Made by a program: the position numbers and the translations under genes
Shown here: piece by piece, positions 1-5,800 of the stretch
Numbering within the stretch: the stretch's first letter is position 1
Layout of the letters: each line of letters starts with the position of its first letter
NCBI GenBank assembly: GCA_002400085.1
Contig: DHEX01000086.1
Location: forward strand, 4,848 to 31,848
Length of the DNA: 27,001 nucleotides
Direction: 5' to 3'
Source of the DNA: Clostridiaceae bacterium UBA4839
Lineage (GTDB): Bacteria > Bacillota > Clostridia > Clostridiales > Caloramatoraceae
The notes under the pieces: model-generated
Told to the model about the DNA's origin: nothing
Seen by the model: only the letters and a program-made list of their open reading frames with translations
Databases searched by the model: none

Positions 1-63
1 CAGAATGGAATTGTTACTGGGTATTGGCGCATTCTGCTCTCAAAATTTTGCTTGTCCATCAAC

Positions 64-86
64 GGAACGGTCAAGACCGCTCCCTG
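64..86. repeat. REP palindrome, single arm
   Basis: An imperfect palindrome of the GGAACGGTC-aa-GACCGCTCC type, one of about a dozen related copies in the window. It matches the right arm of the pair at 4547-4690: both are preceded by a similar stretch (TACTGGGT, TTGGC, then GTCCATCAAC or GTTCATCAAC) that begins at base 1 here. The left arm is probably outside the window. The foot tetranucleotide, CTAC in the best copies, reads CTGC here, so this copy has drifted. Confidence 0.8.
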
Positions 87-248
87 CGGAATTTATCGTT
101 TGTATAATTGAATTATTGCCTTTTAAACCATAATTTGATCAGGAATATGGCACAAACAATGTTTGCGCCATATTTTTTACTGTTGTGTTACAAAATAGGA
201 AGAATGTAAATTAAGATACAGCATTTATCGTAAGAAGAATGTGAATTT

Positions 249-334
249 CTAATAATAACAATTGTCATGCCCATAATAACAGATTTGTGTCAATGCATTC
301 ACAGATTCCCTGATATTCTTGTTCATTACGAATT
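249..334 (-). pseudogene. Remnant of RAYT transposase 3' end
   Basis: On the minus strand this reads as a decayed copy of the last 28 or so codons of the RAYT gene at 3773-4294. It keeps the NEQEYQ and IDTN motifs and the terminal TGT TAT TAT TAG, but has substitutions and a small insertion near 273. It ends at ATTACGAAT, the same place where the copies at 3541 and 4452 lose similarity to the full gene. Confidence 0.75.
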
Positions 335-395
335 GGATGGAATTTATATTATAAAAGGCAATTAATTTATAAATACAGTTATTATCCCTAACAGC

Positions 396-3164
396 TTAAT
401 TTTTGCTATTGCTTGAAGAATTAAGCAGTGGCCTAAGCTGAGATGTATTAAAGTCAATCCAGTTTGGTTTATCATCAAATCCAATCTTCATAGCTATAGA
501 ATCTACAGATAATACTTTACGAAACTCATCCATGTTTATACTAAATTTGGCTGTATTAGCACCCTTTTTAATACTGCCCATCTCTAATTTCATAATTACA
601 TCTCCGTTAGGGGGGTTAAAAAAACTAAAATCACAATTTTTTGAGCTTTCATAATTTAATGTAAATTCTACTTTTTCACCAACTTTTTCTGCCTTAAAAG
701 AATTAACCTTAAAGCCACCACTTGAATAATTACTATTAAATTTAACATTTCCATCAAACGTAGCTTGATTATCTAGTTTAGGGTTAAAATTACTTTTAGC
801 CGGACAATCCCAATATTCAATTAATCCAAAATAATGATATGATAATACATTGTTAAGATTAAACTGATAATTTCCATCAAGAAGCATATCTGTATTTTTT
901 AATATCTCCTGTACATAGGCTAATTTTCCTAAATTAAAGCTCTCACTTCTTGATTTTCCTAATACTCTATCATACAAATAATTAAGATAAAAATAATAAA
1001 AATTATTCTTTTTCATATTTTCTAATGAGACATCATTGTGTACACCGTTATTAGATATTATAGAAGATGCAGCCATAGCACTCATACACTTGCCATTAGC
1101 CATAGCTTCATGTACTAGATTTTTATCATCCAAATTATATCCATTTAAGCATGTCCATAAATCTAAATCATAATAATTGCCTGATAGTACATTATTTATA
1201 GTGCTTTTATTGAGAAAAGAATTTCTCTTTTCTGATTTACTATCCTTACTTGTAAATATACACTGATCAATGTTATTCCACTGACCATGTGCATTTATTA
1301 TGAATTCCTTTATTCCGCTTTTATTTTCCTTAGCTATGTTATCTTTAGTAAAGTCTCCTATAACCTCTGTGTTAACAGGGTAATATCCTTGCTTATTGCC
1401 ATAAAGCTTATAATCGTTACTACTTAATATTTTAAATTCATTATCTATCCTTTCCTTTAAAAAGTATCCAAAATCATCGCTATGATTGCTGCTTGCAAAT
1501 ATTGGACTTGAAAAGTTAACAAAATCTCCAAAAGGTTTATTTTTTATTAAATCTACATATTCACTATTTCTATTAATATAGGAACTAATCTCACCTTTAG
1601 TAAGGGGAAGTCTTGAAACTGTCCATTCAGGTATGAAACTAACGTTAAGCTTATCATTAAATGCCTTGTATATGCTAAAATCATTTTTTAAGCTGCCGGT
1701 ATCACTTTTAAAGTTTGAGTAGAAGAAATCCGATTTATAATTTCCGCTGTCATCTATAGAATCCTTCATTTGAGCTTTATAATGGATATCAAATGCAGGA
1801 ACATCATTAGATGTACCAAAAATTTGTATACCCTTTAATTTTCCATTCTTATTTTTAGAATCCGTTTTCAGCATATCATATATTTCTGGAGCAGATTTAT
1901 AATTGGAAACATCTTTCAATATACTTGTAGTTCCATCATCAAATTTCTTTGTATACTCGTTTATTGATTTTAAATCATTCTCGGATACCCTATTTTTATT
2001 ATATAAAAAATATCTGTAATCCTTATCTAAGGTAACATCATGTGGATTAGCACAGTTTTTCTTTACTAATTCTATAAAACCTTCAGGATTAATAATTTTA
2101 CCTCCCTGAAAATCATATCCACTATCATACAAATACTTCATAGCTTGTTGCTTTGTCAAATTTGGATTGACCTGCAATCCCATAGTAATAACTCCCACTA
2201 TATATGGAACAGACCAACTTTGCCCTCCATTTTGAGTGAATTGATAGAAATTTTTATCTGCTATATATCCGGCAGCGTATGTTCTTGCTATAGGAACACA
2301 TAATTTACCATTAGGATTGTTACCTGTATATTTTTTTGCGATTGTATAGCTTTTGTAATCATCAACATTTTTATCAGCTCTAGTAGCCAGAAGAATTGGA
2401 TTGTCAAATGTATCACAATCAATTACCATTATGCCTTGCTCCTCTGCATCTTGTTCTGCTTTTCTTAATAAATCACTATTTTTTAAATAATACCCATTTT
2501 TATCTGCAACTCTATGGGACATTCCTATTATTTTGATTTTTTTATCCTCAGGTAATGTTTTATTTATTTCAATTATCCTCTGAAACCCACGAGCTTCATT
2601 TTTTTGATCGTTAGGACAGGCCCCTTCCCCCATAAAGTAAACATTAGCATTTGGAACAATTCCTATATCTTTTCCTGCAAGTAAGCTTAATACCGCAGGC
2701 CCATGCATTGATGGATAGGCTTTCTCCCCTTTATCAGCTACTATTTCGTACTTTAAGTTTAGATTGCTAAATTCATTATGCCCTTCTAAAATAGGTTGAT
2801 CTACATATGCAATACTAACTCCTCTCCCTGTATATCCTTCCTTTTGGAGCTTTCTAATATTTAACCCTGGATTTTTGCCTGTTTCCATTACTAGATTAGG
2901 ATTAAAATTTGAGGGCATTTTATCCTTATCTGGCCACTTAGTATAAGTATCAAAATCCAAAGTAAATAATAATTCGCTTTGATCTTTTAAATCTAAGCTT
3001 GATAAATCTTTCCCCCTTACATCATCATAGGGCTTTATTTCACTGACATTTGTAATTTTGTTGACATCTTGCGCAAATACTGTATTTTCATGCTTTTTAA
3101 AGGGTACCAATGTAAAAAGCATGAAAAATATAACCATAATACTAAAAACTTGTTTTAACCTCAT
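396..3164 (-). CDS. Secreted subtilisin-like (S8) protease fused to a gingipain-like (C25-type) cysteine peptidase domain
   Basis: A 922-aa exported protein. Residues 1-31 form a signal peptide (basic start, hydrophobic core, likely cleavage after VFA). Residues about 95-370 look like a subtilase: Asp122 (IAYVDQP), His154 (SMHGPAV), Ser316 (GGQSWSVPY in place of GTSMAAP). The Asp-His spacing of 32 equals that of subtilisin. The usual AGN oxyanion motif is not obvious; the matching region reads VIDCDTFDN. Residues about 440-790 resemble clan CD peptidases of family C25: SRLPLTKGEISSYIN resembles the gingipain GRLP region, followed by His626-Gly (INAHGQ) and Cys672 (LWTCLNG). Residues about 805-895 look like a beta-rich C-terminal domain. 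There is no LPXTG anchor. An AGGGAG site 11 bases upstream supports the ATG. The gene stands alone. The S8 call is firm, the C25 call fairly so; substrate and activity are unknown. Confidence 0.82.
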   Translation of the reverse strand: MRLKQVFSIMVIFFMLFTLVPFKKHENTVFAQDVNKITNVSEIKPYDDVRGKDLSSLDLKDQSELLFTLDFDTYTKWPDKDKMPSNFNPNLVMETGKNPGLNIRKLQKEGYTGRGVSIAYVDQPILEGHNEFSNLNLKYEIVADKGEKAYPSMHGPAVLSLLAGKDIGIVPNANVYFMGEGACPNDQKNEARGFQRIIEINKTLPEDKKIKIIGMSHRVADKNGYYLKNSDLLRKAEQDAEEQGIMVIDCDTFDNPILLATRADKNVDDYKSYTIAKKYTGNNPNGKLCVPIARTYAAGYIADKNFYQFTQNGGQSWSVPYIVGVITMGLQVNPNLTKQQAMKYLYDSGYDFQGGKIINPEGFIELVKKNCANPHDVTLDKDYRYFLYNKNRVSENDLKSINEYTKKFDDGTTSILKDVSNYKSAPEIYDMLKTDSKNKNGKLKGIQIFGTSNDVPAFDIHYKAQMKDSIDDSGNYKSDFFYSNFKSDTGSLKNDFSIYKAFNDKLNVSFIPEWTVSRLPLTKGEISSYINRNSEYVDLIKNKPFGDFVNFSSPIFASSNHSDDFGYFLKERIDNEFKILSSNDYKLYGNKQGYYPVNTEVIGDFTKDNIAKENKSGIKEFIINAHGQWNNIDQCIFTSKDSKSEKRNSFLNKSTINNVLSGNYYDLDLWTCLNGYNLDDKNLVHEAMANGKCMSAMAASSIISNNGVHNDVSLENMKKNNFYYFYLNYLYDRVLGKSRSESFNLGKLAYVQEILKNTDMLLDGNYQFNLNNVLSYHYFGLIEYWDCPAKSNFNPKLDNQATFDGNVKFNSNYSSGGFKVNSFKAEKVGEKVEFTLNYESSKNCDFSFFNPPNGDVIMKLEMGSIKKGANTAKFSINMDEFRKVLSVDSIAMKIGFDDKPNWIDFNTSQLRPLLNSSSNSKN

Positions 3165-3330
3165 TTTTTAATTTCTCCCTTCTTGATTTATTATTTTGAT
3201 TTAGTATAAGGCTATTTAAAGTTTTACACATCTCAATTATATTCCAGTAATATCTAAAATTCCATATGTATACCAGATTTATCTCAATTTCATTTCTTGA
3301 AAACCCTCTCATTGCGAATAATTGGAATCG

Positions 3331-3405
3331 TAGGGAATGGTCTTAACCATTCCGCTGGGCGACGATCTGAATCTAAGGGGGCGGAACGGTCAAGACCGCT
3401 CCCTA
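3331..3405. repeat. REPIN: inverted pair of REP palindromes
   Basis: Left arm 3333-3353 (GGGAATGGTCTTAACCATTCC, preceded by T-A so that GTAG stands at its foot) and right arm 3383-3403 (GGAACGGTCAAGACCGCTCC, followed by CTAC). The two arms face each other across about 29 bases containing GACGATCTGAATCTAAGG. The left arm keeps its pairing through matched changes on both sides (AATGG with CCATT, where other copies have AACGG with CCGTT). Confidence 0.88.
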
Positions 3406-3424
3406 CGGACTTTATTGTAATGGG

Positions 3425-3535
3425 GATGTAAATTACGATACGGCCTTTATTGTAAGAAAGATGTAAATTGCATATGGCATTTATTGTAGAAAGGATGTAA
3501 ATTACGATATAGCATTTATTTGTAGGAAGAATGCG
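3425..3535. repeat. Three tandem copies of a 34-35 bp repeat
   Basis: Units begin GATGTAAATT at 3425, 3460 and 3494, followed by a partial fourth. Each contains a variant of GATACGGCATTTATTGTA. The same unit occurs 1 to 1.5 times at 197-243 and 3725-3765, always just before a RAYT 3' end. The repeat therefore appears to belong to the end of the RAYT-derived element. Confidence 0.8.
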
Positions 3536-3540
3536 AATTC

Positions 3541-3628
3541 CTAATAATAACAATCGTCATGCCATAGCAAGGGATTTGTGTCAATGTATCTCCAGATTTC
3601 CTGATATTCCTGTTCATTACGAATAATT
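3541..3628 (-). pseudogene. Remnant of RAYT transposase 3' end joined to a REP pair
   Basis: On the minus strand this nearly copies the last 27 or so codons of the RAYT gene at 3773-4294, including the terminal TAG at 3541-3543. Similarity stops at ATTACGAATAAT and is followed at once by the REP pair at 3634. In the intact gene about 100 bases lie between these two points, so this unit looks like an internally deleted derivative. Confidence 0.82.
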
Positions 3629-3633
3629 GGATG

Positions 3634-3708
3634 TAGGGAATGGTCTTAACCATTCCGCTGGGTGACGATCAGAATCTAGGGGGGCAGAACGATTAAGGCC
3701 GTTCCCTA
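3634..3708. repeat. REPIN: inverted pair of REP palindromes
   Basis: Left arm 3636-3656 with GTAG at its foot and the compensated AATGG/CCATT version of the stem. The right arm, 3686-3706, is eroded (AGAACGATTAAGGCCGTTCC). The spacer shares GACGATCNGAATCTA with the pair at 3331-3405. Confidence 0.85.
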
Positions 3709-3772
3709 GATATTTATTGTAGTAAGGATGTAAATTATGATACGGTATTTATTGTAAAAAGAATGTGAATTC

Positions 3773-4294
3773 CTAATAATAACAATCGTCATGCCATAGC
3801 AAGGGATTTGTGTCAATATATTTCCAGATTTCCTGATATTCCTGTTCATTACGAATAATATGATCATAGTAAGATTTTTGCCAGATAATTATTTTAGAAT
3901 TTAGTTCATGAGCTTTTCTAGTCGTCCCGGATTTAAACAAACCTAAAATTTTTGGAATGGTAGGGAACGGTCTTGACCGTTCCGTTGCTGGACGATCTGA
4001 ATTTAGGGGGGTGTAAGGGTTAGGACCAATAACAATGATAAAATGAATATGGTTAGGCATAATTATATATTTATCTAATTCTACATTATAAAACCGTTCC
4101 GGTATTTTTGATAAATCCTGCTGAACAATTTTCCCATACTTATTTAATACCATTTCATCGCAAATGATACTGCCAAATAAATGCTGCCTATTGTGCGTGC
4201 AAATCGTGATAAAATAATATCCTATACTTGAATAATCATAACTTATTAACCGAATACTTTTTCGTTGCGGTAAATCCAAATCTCTTACCTCCAT
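3773..4294 (-). CDS. IS200-like REP-associated tyrosine transposase (RAYT, Y1/HUH family)
   Basis: A single-strand-acting Y1 transposase of the type linked to REP palindromes. Evidence is the opening RKSIRLISYDYSSIGYYFIT, the metal-binding His-x-His in MPNHIHFII, and the C-terminal WQKSYYDHIIRN...EIWKYIDTNP block. The tyrosine of YIDTNP is the likely nucleophile by analogy with RAYTs. About 174 aa is normal for the family and no frameshift is seen. The start is uncertain. I give ATG 4294; a TTG at 4309 would lie inside a REP palindrome. A GGAGG inside the first codons places TTG 4279 at a good distance, giving a start MDLPQRKSIRL. A REP pair (3961-4034) encodes part of the loop after the HUH motif (RPATERSRPFPTIP). 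REP pairs and shortened copies of the gene surround it. The reading frame looks intact; whether it still acts is unknown. Confidence 0.85.
   Translation of the reverse strand: MEVRDLDLPQRKSIRLISYDYSSIGYYFITICTHNRQHLFGSIICDEMVLNKYGKIVQQDLSKIPERFYNVELDKYIIMPNHIHFIIVIGPNPYTPLNSDRPATERSRPFPTIPKILGLFKSGTTRKAHELNSKIIIWQKSYYDHIIRNEQEYQEIWKYIDTNPLLWHDDCYY
3961..4034. repeat. REPIN lying inside the RAYT coding sequence
   Basis: Left arm 3963-3983 is a perfect 9-bp-arm palindrome (GGAACGGTC-tt-GACCGTTCC) with GTAG at its foot. The spacer has the GACGATCTGAATTTAGG seen in the intergenic pairs. The right arm (about 4011-4034) is recognisable but badly eroded (GTAAGGGTTAGGACC). The insertion keeps the reading frame and falls in the variable loop after the His-x-His motif. 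Confidence 0.85.
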
Positions 4295-4296
4295 CG

Positions 4297-4321
4297 GCGG
4301 AACGATCAAGGCCGTTTTCTA
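4297..4321. repeat. REP palindrome at the 5' end of the RAYT gene
   Basis: GGAACGATCAAGGCCGTTTTC followed by CTAC matches the right-arm orientation of the other pairs. It lies directly upstream of, or over, the possible starts of the transposase gene. It could form a hairpin in the transcript close to the ribosome binding region. Confidence 0.75.
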
Positions 4322-4451
4322 CAACATTTATTATTTTTACAATTAAATTATTGCCTTTTAAATTATAATTCAATCAGAAATTGAAAACAAAAATAATGTT
4401 TGTGGCGTATTTTTTTGCTGCTATAATATAAAATAAGAAAATTGCGAATTT

Positions 4452-4541
4452 CTAATAATAACAATTGTTATGTCATAACAAACGGATTTGCATCAATGTA
4501 TCTTCAAATTTTCCGATATTCCTGTTAATTATGAATAATCG
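4452..4541 (-). pseudogene. Remnant of RAYT transposase 3' end
   Basis: A decayed minus-strand copy of the last 28 or so codons of the transposase, with the TAG at 4452-4454. As in the other remnants, similarity ends at ATGAATAATCGG and is followed immediately by a REP arm (4547). Confidence 0.78.
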
Positions 4542-4546
4542 GATGG

Positions 4547-4690
4547 TAGGGAACGGTCTTGACCGTTCCGCCCCCCAAATTCCGATCGCCCTGCAAATGC
4601 TATAGAATAGAATTGCTACTGGGTGTTGGCACCGTTCCGTTCTCCTGGATTTAGCTCGTTCATCAACGGAACGGTCAAGACCGTTCCCTA
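4547..4690. repeat. REPIN with a long spacer
   Basis: Left arm 4549-4569 (GGGAACGGTCTTGACCGTTCC with GTAG at the foot) and right arm 4668-4688 (GGAACGGTCAAGACCGTTCCC followed by TAC). They are separated by about 98 bases that contain a further half palindrome (ACCGTTCCGTTC at 4631). Both arms are nearly perfect, so this may be a recent copy. Confidence 0.85.
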
Positions 4691-4990
4691 CAGAATAATT
4701 AAATTAAGAATTGAAGAGATAAAAATACGACAGCATTTTTTTAATATTGCAGCGGTCATATTATAATAAATATTTTTATTACTAACCTTATTGATTCTAA
4801 AAATATTTTGTGGAAAGCTATTTTGTAACAGGATTGAATTTTTTATGCATACAGTGTTGATTCCTATATGTGAATGCATATAATATATTTAGCAATGTTA
4901 GATACATAGGGTAAAAAACAAAGCAAAACGGAGGAAAAACATCATATAAATATTATATTTTTTAAAAATGAGGAATTTCATAAAATATAC
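4691..4990. other. AT-rich stretch with no recognised feature
   Basis: I see no gene here. A minus-strand open frame of 63 codons (4688-4879) has no ribosome binding site and no family resemblance. A GGAGG at 4931-4935 on the plus strand has no start codon at a usable distance. Confidence 0.6.
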
Positions 4991-5018
4991 TTGACATTTT
5001 GGCAGAATTTGATAGAAT
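4991..5018 (+). promoter_or_regulatory. Promoter-like site pointing towards speD
   Basis: A perfect TTGACA (4991-4996), a 16-base spacer and TAGAAT (5013-5018) fit a sigma-A promoter. A transcript from here would cross 5041-5220 antisense to the structured element and could continue into speD, giving a leader of about 340 nt. Confidence 0.55.
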
Positions 5019-5040
5019 TTACTTATCGATTTACTAAATT

Positions 5041-5166
5041 TATCCGATGGCTGATATCCGTAATATCTAATGGATGCTACGTCTCTGGATTGGCTCTTCT
5101 AAGACTCAGCTGAAGAAGGGTATTCCTTATAAGCAAGCTCCACCTGAGTCTAAGAATCACCTTATT
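5041..5166 (-). ncRNA. Structured RNA candidate, copy 2 (sense strand minus)
   Basis: Read on the minus strand, this matches the leader of the fapA-che operon at 17019-17171. The shared core is GGTGGAGCTTGCTTATAAG then AATACCC, followed by GAGCC-ATCCAGAG-CG-AGCA-CC. The flanking helix is conserved through changed bases: GACTCAG at the strand complementary to 5144-5150 pairs with CTGAGTC (complement of 5103-5109), where the other copy has GATTTAG with CTAAGTT. The long hairpin of the other copy is short here. Extra complementary stretches (GCATCCG/CGGATGC and GGATTGG/CCAATCC) suggest that the element may extend to about 5230. No gene follows it on the minus strand, so it may be a stand-alone RNA or an orphan copy. 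I cannot assign it to a known family. Confidence 0.5.
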
Positions 5167-5300
5167 CGATGGTTGCATCCGCAATACCCCGTCCAATCCT
5201 TTTTAGGTGCAAAATGACGGATGCTGTGCCAATGGGTAATTGATTCTAAAATCTAATATATTAATAAGGAGATGAATATATAAAATCCTCAACAGCTTAT

Positions 5301-5333
5301 TTATTGCCATATGTTATATTAGGGCAATAAAAT
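5301..5333 (+). promoter_or_regulatory. Inverted repeat and possible promoter just upstream of speD
   Basis: TTATTGCC (5301-5308) and GGCAATAA (5323-5330) form a perfect 8-bp inverted repeat around 14 bases. It overlaps two promoter readings: TTGCCA with TAAAAT (18-base spacer), or an extended -10 TGTTATATT at 5312-5320. It could be an operator or a hairpin near the start of the speD transcript. Confidence 0.45.
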
Positions 5334-5363
5334 AAAAAATAATAAAAAGGGGGTTAGAAATGG

Positions 5364-5744
5364 ATGATGACGTTAGGCCGACACATTTTGGCTGAGGTAT
5401 ATGGATGCAATCCAGATATCTTAAATAATAGGGATCTTATTGAAAAGATCTTGGTGGATTCAGCTTTAGCAGCTGGTGCAGAGGTTAGGGAAGTGGCGTT
5501 TCATAAGTTTAGTCCGTGTGGGGTTAGTGGCGTTGTTATAATTTCTGAATCTCATCTTACTATACACACATGGCCAGAGCTTGGTTATGCAGCAATTGAT
5601 GTATTTACATGCGGTGACAAAATAAATCCATGGGATGCATGTAACTTAATAACAGAAAAACTTGAGGCAACGAATATAACAGCAACAGAAGTAAAACGGG
5701 GGTTATTTGATGAACCGGTATCAGTTAAAGTTTCAAATTTTTAA
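5364..5744 (+). CDS. speD: S-adenosylmethionine decarboxylase proenzyme
   Basis: Makes decarboxylated S-adenosylmethionine, the aminopropyl donor for spermidine synthesis. At 126 aa it is the short bacterial class 1b type. The proenzyme cuts itself between Glu62 and Ser63 (ISESHLTIHTWPE), and Ser63 becomes the pyruvoyl cofactor. His68 and Cys83 (FTCG) stand exactly where the Thermotoga maritima enzyme has its processing His and catalytic Cys. The AAGGGGG upstream sits 8-9 bases from the ATG at 5364; an ATG four bases earlier is in another frame. No other polyamine gene is beside it; the next gene is convergent and shares a terminator. Confidence 0.95.
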   Translation: MMTLGRHILAEVYGCNPDILNNRDLIEKILVDSALAAGAEVREVAFHKFSPCGVSGVVIISESHLTIHTWPELGYAAIDVFTCGDKINPWDACNLITEKLEATNITATEVKRGLFDEPVSVKVSNF

Positions 5745-5758
5745 CTATTTTAAAGTAT

Positions 5759-5800
5759 AAAAAATGTAATGTAAAAATATATACATTACATTTTTTATTT
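5759..5800. terminator. Bidirectional terminator between speD and the pyrophosphatase gene
   Basis: ATGTAATGTA pairs perfectly with TACATTACAT across a short AT loop. The stem is flanked by six A on the left and six T on the right, so it can end transcription from both sides. Confidence 0.88.

Larger units (their letters stand above)
1..395. other. Gene-free stretch made of RAYT/REP debris
   Basis: No convincing gene. The stretch holds a REP arm (64-86), an AT-rich piece (about 105-185) that resembles the region just upstream of the RAYT gene (4325-4425, sharing ATTATTGCCTTTTAAA), 1.5 copies of the 34-35 bp repeat (about 197-243) and a decayed RAYT 3' end (249-334). It therefore looks like a collapsed copy of the element that is better preserved at 3719-4440. 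Confidence 0.7.
3165..3772. other. Gene-free stretch: tandem RAYT-derived units with REP pairs
   Basis: No gene. From left to right it holds the upstream region of the protease gene (3165-3300), a scrap resembling the RAYT cut point (3310-3324, CATTGCGAATAATTGG), a REP pair (3331-3405), three copies of a 34-35 bp repeat (3425-3528), a RAYT 3' remnant (3541-3628), a second REP pair (3634-3708) and a last 1.5 copies of the 34-35 bp repeat next to the RAYT stop codon. The order REP pair, short repeats, RAYT 3' end is thus repeated. Confidence 0.8.

Noticed and set aside
3290..3553. 87-codon open frame on the minus strand
   Set aside because: It is a read-through of a RAYT remnant edge, the 34-35 bp repeats and a REP pair. 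Its RPFPTIP-like part is translated REP sequence. It has no ribosome site or domain.
3331..4690. CRISPR array
   Set aside because: The repeats are palindromic, face each other in pairs, have unequal spacing and shared spacers, and no cas genes are near; they fit REP/REPIN.
4688..4879. 63-codon open frame on the minus strand downstream of the structured element
   Set aside because: No ribosome site before the start, no recognisable family, and the composition of random AT-rich DNA.
4925..4975. Small plus-strand gene after GGAGG at 4931
   Set aside because: No start codon at a usable distance; the only ATG nearby (4968) opens a frame of eight codons.
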